A stretch of DNA of 64,000 nucleotides, taken from contig JAXMFT010000014.1 of assembly GCA_046347635.1 (NCBI GenBank), positions 1 to 64,000 of the forward strand, in the 5' to 3' direction. A program made the position numbers and the translations under genes. The notes beneath the pieces are model-generated. The model was not told the origin of the DNA and searched no databases. It worked only from the letters and a program-made list of their open reading frames with translations. Positions 29,128-40,363 of this stretch are shown here, in pieces; the first letter of the stretch is position 1; every line of letters starts with the position of its first letter. This stretch comes from JAGVSZ01 sp019137045 (GTDB taxonomy: Bacteria > Pseudomonadota > Gammaproteobacteria > Burkholderiales > SG8-39).

Positions 29128-30369
29128 TCACGTCGGCGCCGCGACGGGCGCGGCCGCGACGTCGACCACCGGCGCCGGGCCCGCGCCCGGGCCCTGCCGC
29201 GCGGCCATCAGGTACTCGCGCGTCTGCATTTCCGCCAGCCGGCTCACGGTGCGCTGGAACTCGTTGGCGAGCCTGCCCTCCGGGTAGAGCCCGTCGGGCG
29301 GGGCCGCGGCGGAGACGATCAGCTTCACCTTCGCATCGTAGAAGACGTCCACGAGGAGGGTGAACCGCCGCGCCTCGTCCGCCTGCCGCGCGCTCATGCG
29401 CGGGACGTCGGAGAGGAGCACGGTGTGGAAGCGCCGCGCGAGGTCGAGGTAGTCGAGCTGCGAGCGCGGCCCCCCGCACAGGATCGCGAAGTCGAACCAC
29501 ACCACCCCGCCCGCGCGCCGGCGGTAGGGAATCACGCGCCCTTCGACGTCGAGCTCGTGGAACTCCTCCTCCACGTCGGCCACTTCGCGAAACGTGCGCT
29601 CCAGCGCGCCGTCGGCCGCGGGACCGAGCGGCGTGTGGTAGACGGCGATGCGCGCGAGCGCGCGGCGGCGGTAGTCGACCGGCCCGTCGAGCGGCACGAC
29701 GTCGAGCCGCGCCTTGATGAGCTCGATCGTCGGCAGGAAGCGCTCGCGCTGCAGCCCGTCCGCGTACAGCGCGTCGGGGTGGTAGTTGGACGTCATGCAG
29801 TACACCACGCCGCGGTCCATCGTGCGCTGGAGCAGCCGGCCGAGGATCATGGCGTCGGCGATGTCGTTCACGTGGAACTCGTCGAAGCACACCAGCCGGT
29901 AGCGCTTCGCCACCCGCCACGCGACCGCGTCGAGCGGGTCCTCGCGCCCCTTCAGCCGCGCGAGCTCGCGGTGGATGTCGCGCATGAAGTGGTGGAAGTG
30001 CACGCGGCGCTTGCGCACCAGCGGCACCGTCAGGTAGAAGCTGTCCATCAGGAAGCTCTTGCCGCGGCCGACCGGCCCCCAGAGATAGGCCCCGCGCGGC
30101 AGCGGCGGGCGCACCACCATCCGGCGCAGCGCGCTCGACCGGCGCGACTTGTAGTCCGCCCACAGCTCGTAGGTCCGCTGGAGGCGCTGCACGGCGGCGT
30201 ACTGCGCATCGTCGGCGACGAACCCGCGCCGGGCGAGCGCCTCCTGGTAGTACTCGAGCACCGTCAGCGGCAGCCGCTGGGCGGGCGCGGTGTACTCGGT
30301 CGAGTCGAAGACGCTGTCCCCGATCGGGGGCAGGGGCTCCCCCGGCTCATCGTGCGCGCTGTCCCTCAT
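29128..30369 (-). CDS. zapE: Cell division protein ZapE (AFG1-like ATPase)
   Basis: A 413-residue AFG1/ZapE family P-loop ATPase. Walker A is 'GPVGRGKS' at 98-105 and Walker B is in 'YRLVCFDEFHVNDIADAMIL'. 'VHFHHFMRDIHRELARLKG' and 'VVYCMTSNYHPDALYADGLQ' are strong family motifs. In E. coli ZapE stimulates Z-ring constriction, and the mitochondrial homologue handles inner-membrane proteins. The ATG at 30369 begins after the lpdA stop (56-base gap). Placement after odhAB-lpdA is recurrent in betaproteobacteria and may only reflect operon history. Confidence 0.95.
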   Translation of the reverse strand: MRDSAHDEPGEPLPPIGDSVFDSTEYTAPAQRLPLTVLEYYQEALARRGFVADDAQYAAVQRLQRTYELWADYKSRRSSALRRMVVRPPLPRGAYLWGPVGRGKSFLMDSFYLTVPLVRKRRVHFHHFMRDIHRELARLKGREDPLDAVAWRVAKRYRLVCFDEFHVNDIADAMILGRLLQRTMDRGVVYCMTSNYHPDALYADGLQRERFLPTIELIKARLDVVPLDGPVDYRRRALARIAVYHTPLGPAADGALERTFREVADVEEEFHELDVEGRVIPYRRRAGGVVWFDFAILCGGPRSQLDYLDLARRFHTVLLSDVPRMSARQADEARRFTLLVDVFYDAKVKLIVSAAAPPDGLYPEGRLANEFQRTVSRLAEMQTREYLMAARQGPGAGPAPVVDVAAAPVAAPT

Positions 30370-30425
30370 CTGGAGCGGGTGCAAACGGACCGGCGCAAGC
30401 GTAGCACCGCGCCCGCCGCCGCGAG

Positions 30426-31856
<1,431 letters not shown>

Positions 31857-31863
31857 CGCGCGC

Positions 31864-33135
31864 TCAGATGTCGAACAGGAGCCGCGCCGGGTCCTCGAGC
31901 GCGTCCTTCATCGCCACCAGCGAAAGCACCGCCTCGCGGCCGTCGATGATGCGGTGGTCGTAGGAGAGCGCGAGGTAGTTCATCGGCCGGATCACGATCT
32001 GGCCGCCCTCCACCACCGGCCGCTCCTTGGTGGCGTGGATGCCGAGGATCGCGCTCTGCGGCGGGTTGATGATCGGCGTCGAGAGCATCGAGCCGAACAC
32101 CCCGCCGTTGGAGATCGAGAACGTCCCGCCGGTCAGCTCCTCGATGCCGAGCTTGCCGTCCTGGGCGCGCTTGCCGAACTCGGCGATCTTGTTCTCGATG
32201 TCGGCGAACGAGAGCTGGTCGGCGTCGCGCAGGATCGGCACCACCAGGCCGCGCGGGCTGCCGACCGCGATCCCGATGTCGAAGTAGCCGTGGTAGACGA
32301 TGTCGTTGCCGTCCACCGACGCGTTGACGACCGGGAACTTCCGCAGCGCGTGCACCGCGGCCTTCACGAAGAACGACATGAAGCCGAGCTTCACGCCGTG
32401 CTCCTTCTCGAAGCGCTCCTGGTGGCGCTTGCGCAGCTCCATCACCGGCTGCATGTTCACTTCGTTGAACGTGGTCAGGATCGCCGCGGTCGACTGCGAG
32501 AGGACGAGCCGCTCGGCCACGCGCGCGCGCAGCCGGCTCATCGGCACGCGCTGCTCCGGGCGCCCGGCGACGATCCGGTCGACGCTGACCGGCGTCGGCG
32601 CCTGCGGCAGCGCCGGGCGCGCGGCCGCGGGGGCGCCGCCCGGCGCGCCCGCCGGTGGCGGCGCTGCCTGGGCGCGCGCCACCTGCTCCAGCACGTCCGC
32701 CTTCGTGATGCGCCCCTCGCGCCCGCTGCCGGTGAGCCGCGTCGGGTCGACCGCGTGCTCCTCGACCAGCTTGCGCGCCGCGGGCATCAGGCGCGCGTCC
32801 TGGCGCGCGGCTTCCGGGGCGGGGGCGGGGGTGGGCGGCACCGCCTCCGGGGCGGGACGGACCGCCGGGGCCGCGGCCGCGCCGGCCGCCGCCTTCGCTG
32901 CGGTGTCGATCGTGGCGATGACTTCCCCGGCGACCACCGTGCTGCCGTCGCCCTTCAGCACGCTGGCGAGGACGCCGTCGGCCGGCGCGGGCAGCTCGAG
33001 CACGACCTTGTCGGTCTCGATGTCGATGAGGTTCTCGTCGCGCTGGACGGCCTCACCCTCCTTCTTGTGCCACGCGAGCAGCGTCGCCTCGGCGACCGAT
33101 TCCGACAGCTGCGGCACCTTCACTTCGACCAGCAT
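31864..33135 (-). CDS. odhB: Dihydrolipoyllysine-residue succinyltransferase (E2 of 2-oxoglutarate dehydrogenase)
   Basis: A 423-residue E2 core protein from the ATG at 33135, which has GGAGAG upstream and the family opening 'MLVEVKVPQLSESVAEATLL'; the frame is open eight codons further. One lipoyl domain carries Lys43 in 'IDIETDKVVLELPAPADG'. An Ala/Pro-rich linker leads to the E3/E1-binding domain ('LVEEHAVDPTRLTGSGREGR'). The catalytic domain has 'NASVDGNDIVYHGYFDIGIA' and 'LSYDHRIIDGREAVLSL' with the catalytic HxxxDG. It transfers succinyl to CoA. Between odhA and lpdA. Confidence 0.97.
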   Translation of the reverse strand: MLVEVKVPQLSESVAEATLLAWHKKEGEAVQRDENLIDIETDKVVLELPAPADGVLASVLKGDGSTVVAGEVIATIDTAAKAAAGAAAAPAVRPAPEAVPPTPAPAPEAARQDARLMPAARKLVEEHAVDPTRLTGSGREGRITKADVLEQVARAQAAPPPAGAPGGAPAAARPALPQAPTPVSVDRIVAGRPEQRVPMSRLRARVAERLVLSQSTAAILTTFNEVNMQPVMELRKRHQERFEKEHGVKLGFMSFFVKAAVHALRKFPVVNASVDGNDIVYHGYFDIGIAVGSPRGLVVPILRDADQLSFADIENKIAEFGKRAQDGKLGIEELTGGTFSISNGGVFGSMLSTPIINPPQSAILGIHATKERPVVEGGQIVIRPMNYLALSYDHRIIDGREAVLSLVAMKDALEDPARLLFDI

Positions 33136-33265
33136 TCGACTCTCCGTCCGGTTTTTCACCGCGCTCGGCTGAGCTTCCCGCGGTGGACAGCAAAACCCGA
33201 GCGCGCAACGCGCCGGAGGCTGCGCCGCGGCGGTCCGCGGCGCGATCGGGCGACGCGGCGCTAGG

Positions 33266-36094
33266 TCATTTGAACTTCCCGAGCGCCTGGTCGACGACCG
33301 CCTTCTGGCGCTGGTTGTGGCGCGCGAGATAGCCGCCCGCAGGGGCGGCCGCCGACGGCCGCCCGGCGAAGAAGAGCTTCTGGTCGGCGCGCATGTTCTC
33401 CACCAGGTAGTGCTGGGTCTGGTACCAGGCGCCCTGGTTCTGCGGCTCCTCCTGGCACCACACCACCTCGTGCGCGTTCGGGTAGCGCTTCATCTCGGCG
33501 GCGAACTGCTTGTGCGGGAACGGGTAGAGCTGCTCGACCCGGATGAGCGCGACCGTCTCCAGGCGCCGCTCGCGCCGCGCGGCGAGCAGGTCGTAGTAGA
33601 CCTTGCCGGCGCACGCAATGATGCGCGTGACCGGCTTCGCCTCGAGCGCGTCGATCTCGCCGATGACCGTCTGGAAGCCGCCTTTCGCGAGCTCCTTCAA
33701 CGCGGACACCGCCTCGCGCTTGCGCAGCAGCGACTTCGGGGTGAGCACGATCAGCGGCTTGCGGAACGGCCGCACCATCTGCCGGCGCAGGAGATGGAAG
33801 ATCTGCGCCGGCGTGGTCGGCACGCACACCTGCACGTTGTGCTCGGCGCAGAGCTGCAGGTAGCGCTCCAGGCGCGCGGAGGAGTGCTCCGGGCCCTGCC
33901 CCTCGTAGCCGTGCGGCAGGAGCAGCGTCAGCCCGCACATGCGCCCCCACTTCACCTCGCCGGAGGTGATGAACTGGTCGATGACCACCTGCGCGCCGTT
34001 CGCGAAGTCCCCGAACTGCGCCTCCCAGATCGTCAGCTCGTTCGGCTCGGCGCAGGCGTAGCCGTACTCGAACCCGAGCACCGCCTCCTCGGACAGCACC
34101 GAGTCGATCACCACGAAGTCGGCCTGGCCTTCCTGCAGGTTCGAGAGCGGGATGAACGAGCCGGCGTCCCACTTCTCGCGCTTCTGGTCGTGGAACACCG
34201 CGTGCCGGTGCGCGAAGGTGCCGCGGCCGCAGTCCTGGCCGGAGAGGCGCACGCCGTAGCCGCTCACCAGCAGCGATGCGTACGCGAGGTTCTCCGCCAT
34301 TCCCCAGTCGAGCGCCTGCTTGCCGCGCGCCATCTCGCGCCGCGCCGCCACCACGCGCTCCACCGAGGGATGGAGCTTGAAATCCTCCGGCACCGTCGTC
34401 AGGCGCGCGCCGAGCTGCTCGAGCTCCTTGAGCGGCACCGAGGTGTCGGCCGCGTCGGTCCATTTCGCCCCGAGGAACGGCGTCCAGTCGACCGCGTACT
34501 TGCGCTGGAAGTTCGACAGCACCGGGCTCGAGGTCTGGCGGCCCTGGTCGAGCGCCTGGCGGAAGTCCTTGATCAGGCGCTCGGGCTCCTCCGCGGCGAC
34601 CACTCCCTGCGCGACGAGCTTGTCGGCGTACAGCCGGCGCGTGCCCGGGTGCTGCGCGATCTTCTTGTACATGAGCGGCTGGGTGACGAACGGCTCGTCC
34701 TGCTCGTTGTGCCCGAGCCGCCGGAAGCACACCAGGTCGATCACCACGTCCTTCTTGAACTCCTTGCGGAAGTCCATCGCGAGCTGGGTCACGAAGTGCG
34801 CCGCCTCGGGGTCGTCGCCGTTCACGTGGAAGATCGGCGCCTCCACCATCTTCGCCACGTCGGTGCAGTAGATCGACGAGCGCGCGTCGCGCGGGTCGGA
34901 GGTGGTGAAGCCGATCTGGTTGTTGATGATCAGGTGCACGGTGCCGCCGGTGGAGTACCCGCGCGTCTGCGAGAGGTTGAGCGTCTCCATCACCACGCCC
35001 TGGCCGGCGAAGGCCGCATCGCCGTGCAGCAGCACCGAGACCACCTTCTCGCCGCCGCGGTCCTTGCGCCGGTGCTGGCGGGCGCGCACCGAGCCCTCGA
35101 CCACCGGGTTCACGATCTCCAGGTGCGAGGGGTTGAAGGCGAGCGTGAGGTGCACCGGCCCGCCGGGCGTCGAGACGTCGGAGGAGAAGCCGAGGTGGTA
35201 CTTCACGTCGCCGAGCGAGCTGCTCGCCGCCTCGCTCTTGCCCTCGAACTCGGCGAACAGGTCGTTGGCGGACTTCCCGAGCGTGTTGACGAGCACGTTC
35301 AGGCGCCCGCGGTGCGCCATCCCGATCACCAGCTCCTCGACCCCGTGCGCGCCCGCGCGCTGCACGAGCTCGTCCATCATGGCGATCGCCGTCTCGCCGC
35401 CTTCGAGCGAGAAGCGCTTCTGGCCGACGTAGCGGGTGTGCAGGTACTTCTCGAGCGTCTCGGCGGCGGTGAGGCGCTCGAGCAGCCGCCGGCGCACCTC
35501 GGGCGCGAGCTGCGGCCGGCCGCGCGCCGCCTCCAGGCGGCTCTGGATCCAGCGCTTCTGCGCGGGGTCGGAGATGTACATGAACTCGGCGCCGATCGTG
35601 CCGCAGTAGGTCTCGCGCAGCTGCTGCAGGATCTCGCGCAGGCTGGCACGCTCCGGGCCGACCAGCGTGCCGGTGTTGAACACCGTCTCGAGGTCGGCCT
35701 CGGTGAGGTCGTAGTACGCCGGCTCCAGCTCCGCGATCGGCGGGCGCGGCATGCGCTTGAGCGGGTCGAGCTCCGCCCAGCGGTTGCCGAGGAACCGGTA
35801 GGCGCTGATGAGCATCTGGACGTAGACCTGCTTGCGCTCGACGCCGGGCTGCGCCAGGGCGCCGGCCGCGCGCAGCGTGCCCTGCTTCGCACGCTGCGCG
35901 AACGCGCCCACGATCGGCGCGTGCGCCACGTCGCGCCCCTCCGCGGCCCCGGGCAGGACCTGCAGCCGGTCGAAGTACTCGCGCCACTCCTCCGGCACCG
36001 ACTGCGGGTTGTGCAGGTACGACTCGTACAGGTCCTCCACGAACGGCGCGTTGCCGCCGAAGAGGTAGGACGTGGCGGCGAGCTCCTTCATCAT
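33266..36094 (-). CDS. odhA: 2-oxoglutarate dehydrogenase E1 component
   Basis: A 942-residue thiamine-diphosphate enzyme. The start ATG at 36094 is preceded by GAGGAGGAAG and begins 'MMKELAATSYLFGGNAPFVE', matching the E. coli SucA opening. The frame is open much further up, inside gltA, but without similarity. 'HRGRLNVLVNTLGKSANDLF', 'HLGFSSD' and the ThDP site 'HGDAAFAGQGVVMETLNLSQ' are present. C-terminal 'QFGDFANGAQVVIDQFITSG' and 'VVWCQEEPQNQGAWYQTQHY' complete the family pattern. It decarboxylates 2-oxoglutarate and succinylates the OdhB lipoyl arm. Twenty-three bases downstream of gltA. Confidence 0.97.
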   Translation of the reverse strand: MMKELAATSYLFGGNAPFVEDLYESYLHNPQSVPEEWREYFDRLQVLPGAAEGRDVAHAPIVGAFAQRAKQGTLRAAGALAQPGVERKQVYVQMLISAYRFLGNRWAELDPLKRMPRPPIAELEPAYYDLTEADLETVFNTGTLVGPERASLREILQQLRETYCGTIGAEFMYISDPAQKRWIQSRLEAARGRPQLAPEVRRRLLERLTAAETLEKYLHTRYVGQKRFSLEGGETAIAMMDELVQRAGAHGVEELVIGMAHRGRLNVLVNTLGKSANDLFAEFEGKSEAASSSLGDVKYHLGFSSDVSTPGGPVHLTLAFNPSHLEIVNPVVEGSVRARQHRRKDRGGEKVVSVLLHGDAAFAGQGVVMETLNLSQTRGYSTGGTVHLIINNQIGFTTSDPRDARSSIYCTDVAKMVEAPIFHVNGDDPEAAHFVTQLAMDFRKEFKKDVVIDLVCFRRLGHNEQDEPFVTQPLMYKKIAQHPGTRRLYADKLVAQGVVAAEEPERLIKDFRQALDQGRQTSSPVLSNFQRKYAVDWTPFLGAKWTDAADTSVPLKELEQLGARLTTVPEDFKLHPSVERVVAARREMARGKQALDWGMAENLAYASLLVSGYGVRLSGQDCGRGTFAHRHAVFHDQKREKWDAGSFIPLSNLQEGQADFVVIDSVLSEEAVLGFEYGYACAEPNELTIWEAQFGDFANGAQVVIDQFITSGEVKWGRMCGLTLLLPHGYEGQGPEHSSARLERYLQLCAEHNVQVCVPTTPAQIFHLLRRQMVRPFRKPLIVLTPKSLLRKREAVSALKELAKGGFQTVIGEIDALEAKPVTRIIACAGKVYYDLLAARRERRLETVALIRVEQLYPFPHKQFAAEMKRYPNAHEVVWCQEEPQNQGAWYQTQHYLVENMRADQKLFFAGRPSAAAPAGGYLARHNQRQKAVVDQALGKFK

Positions 36095-36117
36095 GGCGCG
36101 CTTCCTCCTCGCCGCGT

Positions 36118-37422
36118 TCAGCGCTTCTCGATCGGCACCACGTCGCGCCGCGCCGCGCCGGTGTAGAGCTGGCGCGGCCGCCCGATCTTCTGGTCGGGAT
36201 CGGAGATCATCTCGTTCCACTGCGCGATCCAGCCCACGGTGCGCGCGAGCGCGAAGATGCAGGTGAACATCGAGGTCGGGATGCCGAGCGCGCGCTGCAC
36301 GATGCCGGAGTAGAAGTCGACGTTCGGATACAGCTTGCGGCTGACGAAGTACTCGTCCTCGAGCGCGATCTTCTCCAGCGCCATCGCCAGCTTGAACAGC
36401 GGGTCGTCGCCCAGCCCGAGCTCGCTCAGCACCTCGTAGGTGGTCTCGCGCATGAGCTTCGCGCGCGGGTCGTAGTTCTTGTACACGCGGTGGCCGAACC
36501 CCATCAGCTTCGCGCCCGAGTTCTTGTCCTTCACCCGCGCGATGAACTCGCCGATGCGGGCGACGCCGCCCTGCTTCTGCACGTCCTCGAGCATGTTGAG
36601 CGCCGCCTCGTTCGCGCCCCCGTGCGCCGGCCCCCACAGGCACGCGATGCCCGACGCGATGCAGGCGAACGGGTTCGCGCCCGACGACCCGGCGAGCCGC
36701 ACGGTCGAGGTGGACGCGTTCTGCTCGTGGTCGGCGTGCAGGATCAGGATGCGGTCGAGCGCCCGCACCAGCACCTCGTTCACCGTGTAGTCCTCGGCCG
36801 GGACGCTGAACATCATGCGCATGAAGTTCGCGCTGTAGCCGAGGTTGTTGCGCGGGTACACGAACGGCAGGCCGATCGAGTACTTGTAGGCCATCGCGGT
36901 GAGCGTCGGCATCTTCGCGATCAGGCGGTAGGCGGCCACCTCGCGCTGGCGCGGGTCGTTGATGTCGAGCGAGTCGTGATAGAAGGCCGAGAGCGCGCCG
37001 ACCACGCCGACCATCACCGCCATCGGGTGCGCGTCGCGCCGGAACCCGGTGAAGAAGCGGTTGATCTGGTCGTGCACCATGGTGTGGCGCATGACCGTCT
37101 GCACGAACTTGTCGCGCTGCTGGCGGTCGGGCAGGTCGCCGAACAGGATCAGGTAGGCGACCTCGAGGAAGTCGCAGCTCACCGCGAGCTGCTCGATCGG
37201 GTAGCCGCGGTAGAGCAGGATGCCCTGGTCGCCGTCGATGTAGGTGATGGTCGACTGGGTGCTCGCGGTGGAGAGGAAGCCGGGGTCGTAGGTGAACATC
37301 CCCGTCTTGCCGTACAGGGTGCGGATGTCCACCACCTCCGGCCCGATCGTGCCCCCGAGCACCGGGAACTCGACCATCTTGCCTTCCCCGTAGTTCAGTA
37401 CCGCCTTGCCGCTCTGCCGCAT
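36118..37422 (-). CDS. gltA: Citrate synthase (type II, hexameric)
   Basis: A 434-residue enzyme condensing oxaloacetate and acetyl-CoA. It has 'ITYIDGDQGILLYRGYPIEQ' near the N-terminus. The catalytic histidines are in 'ILHADHEQNASTSTVRLAGS' and 'GFGHRVYKNYDPRAK', and the aspartate region follows toward the C-terminus ('VDFYSGIVQRALGIPTSMFT'). The N-terminal domain and length match the NADH-regulated Gram-negative type. It lies between sdhE (55 bases) and odhA (23 bases) on the minus strand, in the sdh-gltA-odh arrangement typical of betaproteobacteria. Confidence 0.97.
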   Translation of the reverse strand: MRQSGKAVLNYGEGKMVEFPVLGGTIGPEVVDIRTLYGKTGMFTYDPGFLSTASTQSTITYIDGDQGILLYRGYPIEQLAVSCDFLEVAYLILFGDLPDRQQRDKFVQTVMRHTMVHDQINRFFTGFRRDAHPMAVMVGVVGALSAFYHDSLDINDPRQREVAAYRLIAKMPTLTAMAYKYSIGLPFVYPRNNLGYSANFMRMMFSVPAEDYTVNEVLVRALDRILILHADHEQNASTSTVRLAGSSGANPFACIASGIACLWGPAHGGANEAALNMLEDVQKQGGVARIGEFIARVKDKNSGAKLMGFGHRVYKNYDPRAKLMRETTYEVLSELGLGDDPLFKLAMALEKIALEDEYFVSRKLYPNVDFYSGIVQRALGIPTSMFTCIFALARTVGWIAQWNEMISDPDQKIGRPRQLYTGAARRDVVPIEKR

Positions 37423-37477
37423 CGATCTCTCCAGTCGTTCACTGCCAGCGCGCCGGGGTCGCCGGCGCGCGCTTCGC

Positions 37478-37723
37478 TCACGCGTCGCGGATCATCGCGA
37501 CGACCGGCGCGAGCCGCGCGTCGTCGCACTCGACGCGGCCGCTGAGCAGGTCCCACAGCTCGTTGTCGCCGCGCTCCAGCAGCGCGTTCAGCGCGGCGAG
37601 CCGCCCCTCGTCGAGGGTGGCGGCGTGCCGCACGAGGAAGCGCTCGAGCAGGAGGTCGTTCTCGAGCAGCCCGCGCCGGCAGCGCCAGCGCAGCCGCCGC
37701 AGGTCGGCTTCGGTCACCGCCAT
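37478..37723 (-). CDS. sdhE: FAD assembly factor SdhE (YgfY)
   Basis: An 81-residue helical protein that helps attach FAD covalently to SdhA. The hallmark RGxxE motif is 'RGLLE' at residues 17-21 in 'LRWRCRRGLLENDLLLERFL'. 'LLERGDNELWDLLSGR' is the second conserved part. It lies downstream of sdhB and before gltA, the usual place in betaproteobacteria. A gap of 131 bases to sdhB holds no other gene that I can see. The start ATG at 37723 is the first that fits the family N-terminus. Confidence 0.95.
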   Translation of the reverse strand: MAVTEADLRRLRWRCRRGLLENDLLLERFLVRHAATLDEGRLAALNALLERGDNELWDLLSGRVECDDARLAPVVAMIRDA

Positions 37724-37854
37724 GCCGCCACCGGCTCCGGCCGGCGCAGGCGGGGGCGCGCGGTTGCGCGCGCGGCCCGGATCGGGCGCCGGCTCATGTC
37801 CTCGTCGCAGGTCGAGCGGCACGGGCTCGGGACGGCCGCGTCGCCGCACCGGCG

Positions 37855-38550
37855 CTACACCGACCGCTTGACCATCAGCTCCTTGATCTTGCCGATGGCG
37901 CGGGTGGGATTCAACCCCTTCGGACAGGCATCGACGCAATTCATGATCGAGTGGCACCGGAACAGCCGGTACGGGTCCTCCAGGTCGTCGAGCCGTTCGC
38001 CGGTCGCCTGGTCGCGGCTGTCGGCGAGGAACCGGTAGGCCTGGAGCAGCCCCGCCGGACCGACGAACTTGTCCGGGTTCCACCAGAACGACGGGCACGA
38101 GGTCGAGCAGCAGGCGCACAGGATGCACTCGTACAGCCCGTCCAGGGCCTCGCGCTCGGCCGGCGCCTGCAGCCGCTCCCGCTCGGGGGGCGGGTCGTCG
38201 TTGATCAGGTAGGGCCTGACCGAGTGGTACTGGTGGAAGAACTGGGTCATGTCCACGATCAGGTCGCGGATCACCGGCAGCCCGGGCAGCGGCCGCAGCT
38301 CGACCGTGCCCTTCAGGTCGGCGAGCCGGGTGATGCAGGCGAGGCCGTTGCGGCCGTTGATGTTCATCGCGTCGGACCCGCACACCCCTTCCCGGCACGA
38401 GCGGCGGAAGGCGAAGCTGTCGTCCATCGCCTTCACCCTGACGAGCGCGTCGAGCAGCATCCGGTCGGACGGCTCGAGCGCGACCTCGTAGTCCTTCCAG
38501 TAGGGCTTCGCGTCGCGGTCGGGGTCGTAGCGCAGGATGCGGATGTGCAT
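37855..38550 (-). CDS. sdhB: Succinate dehydrogenase iron-sulfur subunit
   Basis: A 231-residue subunit carrying electrons from SdhA to the membrane quinone site. Its three clusters are visible: [2Fe-2S] ligands in 'CREGVCGSDAMNINGRNGLA' plus the next Cys, [4Fe-4S] in 'CILCACCSTSCPSFW', and [3Fe-4S] in 'CHSIMNCVDACPKGLNP'. Trp in 'SFWWNPDKFVGPAGLLQAYR' is part of the quinone pocket. Standard length. It begins 22 bases after sdhA. Confidence 0.97.
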   Translation of the reverse strand: MHIRILRYDPDRDAKPYWKDYEVALEPSDRMLLDALVRVKAMDDSFAFRRSCREGVCGSDAMNINGRNGLACITRLADLKGTVELRPLPGLPVIRDLIVDMTQFFHQYHSVRPYLINDDPPPERERLQAPAEREALDGLYECILCACCSTSCPSFWWNPDKFVGPAGLLQAYRFLADSRDQATGERLDDLEDPYRLFRCHSIMNCVDACPKGLNPTRAIGKIKELMVKRSV

Positions 38551-38572
38551 GGGCGGTCGGGCTGCGGGAGGG

Positions 38573-40360
38573 TCAGTACGCGCGCGCCTTGGGCGGGATC
38601 GTCTCCGCCGTCAGCGGCTTGAGGTTGACCGGCTTGTACTCGAGCCGGTCCCCCTCCTTGTACCAGAGCGTGTGCTTGAGCCAGTTCTGGTCGTCGCGCC
38701 CGTTGGGGAAGCCCGGGCGGTCGTGGCAGTCGGCGCGGTCGTGCGCGCCGCGCGACTCCTTGCGCGCGTGCGCCGACACCATGGTCGCGCGGGCGACCTC
38801 GATCAGGTTGTCGAGCTCGAGCGCCTCGACCCGGGCGGTGTTGAACACCTTGCTCTTGTCCTGGATCTCGCTGCGCGCGACCCGGTCGGAGAGCGCGCGG
38901 ATCATCTGCACGCCCTCGGCGAGGAGATCGGGGAACCGGAACACCCCGCAGTGCGCCTGCATCGTGCGGCGGATCTCGTTGCCCAGCACGTGCACGCTCT
39001 CGCCGCCCCGCTGGCCGTCGAGCCGCGCGAGGCGCGCCGCCGAGCGCTCGGCGGCGTCGGCCGGCAGCGGCTTGTGCCCCGGGTTCTCGCGCAGGAACCG
39101 GATCACCGAGTCCCCCGCCGCCTTGCCGAACACGACCAGGTCGGTGAGCGAGTTGGTCCCGAGGCGGTTGGCGCCGTGCACCGAGGCGCACGCGCACTCC
39201 CCGGCCGCGTAGAACCCCGGCACCACGGTGTTCGGCCCCTGCCGGCCGGGCACCACCACCTCGCCGTGGTAGTTGGTCGGGATCCCGCCCATCTGGTAGT
39301 GCACCGTCGGCACGACCGGGATCGGCTCGCGCACCGGGTCCACGTTGGCGAACTTCTTCGCGATCTCGCGGATGCCGGGCAGGCGCTTGTCGATCACCTC
39401 GGGTCCGAGATGGTCGAGCTTGAGCAGCAGGTAGTCCGCGTTCGGGCCGGCGCCGCGGCCCTCCTTGATCTCGGTGGCCATCGCGCGCGACACGACGTCG
39501 CGGCTGGCGAGATCCTTCGCGCTCGGCGCGTAGCGCTCCATGAAGCGCTCGCCGTTCTTGTTCAGCAGGTAGCCGCCTTCGCCGCGCACGCCCTCGGTGA
39601 TGAGCACCCCCGCGCCGTACACCCCGGTCGGGTGGAACTGGTAGAACTCCATGTCCTCGAGCGGGATCCCGGCGCGGGCCGCCATGCCGAGGCCGTCGCC
39701 GGTGTTGATGAACGCGTTGGTGCTCGCGGCGAAGATCCGCCCGGCCCCGCCGGTCGCGAACAGCGTCGCGCGCGCGTGGAACAGCACCACCTCGCCCGTC
39801 TCCATCTCGAGCGCGGTCACCCCCAGCACCTGGCCGGACGCGTCGCGCACCAGGTCGAGCGCCATCCACTCGACGAAGAACTGGGTGCGCGCGCGCACGT
39901 TGCGCTGGTAGAGCGTGTGCAGCATCGCGTGGCCGGTGCGGTCGGCGGCGCAGCAGGAGCGCTGCACCGCGGGGCCGGCGCCCATGTTCTGCATGTGGCC
40001 GCCGAAGGGGCGCTGGTAGACCGTGCCGTCCTCGTTGCGGTCGAACGGCATGCCGAAGTGCTCGAGCTCGATCACGACCTTCGGCGCCTCGCGGCACATG
40101 TACTCGATCGCGTCCTGGTCGCCGAGCCAGTCCGAGCCCTTGACGGTGTCGTACATGTGCCACTGCCAGGAGTCCGTGCCCATGTTGCCCAGGGCCGCGC
40201 CGATGCCGCCCTGCGCCGCCACCGTGTGCGAGCGCGTCGGGAACACCTTGGTCAGCACCGCGACCCGCAGCCCCGCCTCCGCGAGCTGGAGCGCGGCGCG
40301 CAGGCCGGCGCCTCCGGCGCCCACCACCACTGCATCGAACTGCCGCACGGCGAGCGCCAC
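38573..40360 (-). CDS. sdhA: Succinate dehydrogenase flavoprotein subunit
   Basis: A 595-residue flavoprotein oxidising succinate to fumarate. The FAD motif is 'FDAVVVGAGGAGLRAALQLA'. His45 in 'PTRSHTVAAQGGIGAALGN' is the covalent FAD attachment site. 'MEFYQFHPTGVYGAGVLITE' and 'YQMGGIPTNYHGEV' hold the substrate-binding histidines, and 'GANRLGTNSLTDLVVFG' is conserved. The gene starts 3 bases after sdhD. SdhE, encoded 850 bases further on, should flavinylate it. Confidence 0.98.
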   Translation of the reverse strand: MALAVRQFDAVVVGAGGAGLRAALQLAEAGLRVAVLTKVFPTRSHTVAAQGGIGAALGNMGTDSWQWHMYDTVKGSDWLGDQDAIEYMCREAPKVVIELEHFGMPFDRNEDGTVYQRPFGGHMQNMGAGPAVQRSCCAADRTGHAMLHTLYQRNVRARTQFFVEWMALDLVRDASGQVLGVTALEMETGEVVLFHARATLFATGGAGRIFAASTNAFINTGDGLGMAARAGIPLEDMEFYQFHPTGVYGAGVLITEGVRGEGGYLLNKNGERFMERYAPSAKDLASRDVVSRAMATEIKEGRGAGPNADYLLLKLDHLGPEVIDKRLPGIREIAKKFANVDPVREPIPVVPTVHYQMGGIPTNYHGEVVVPGRQGPNTVVPGFYAAGECACASVHGANRLGTNSLTDLVVFGKAAGDSVIRFLRENPGHKPLPADAAERSAARLARLDGQRGGESVHVLGNEIRRTMQAHCGVFRFPDLLAEGVQMIRALSDRVARSEIQDKSKVFNTARVEALELDNLIEVARATMVSAHARKESRGAHDRADCHDRPGFPNGRDDQNWLKHTLWYKEGDRLEYKPVNLKPLTAETIPPKARAY

Positions 40361-40363
40361 GCC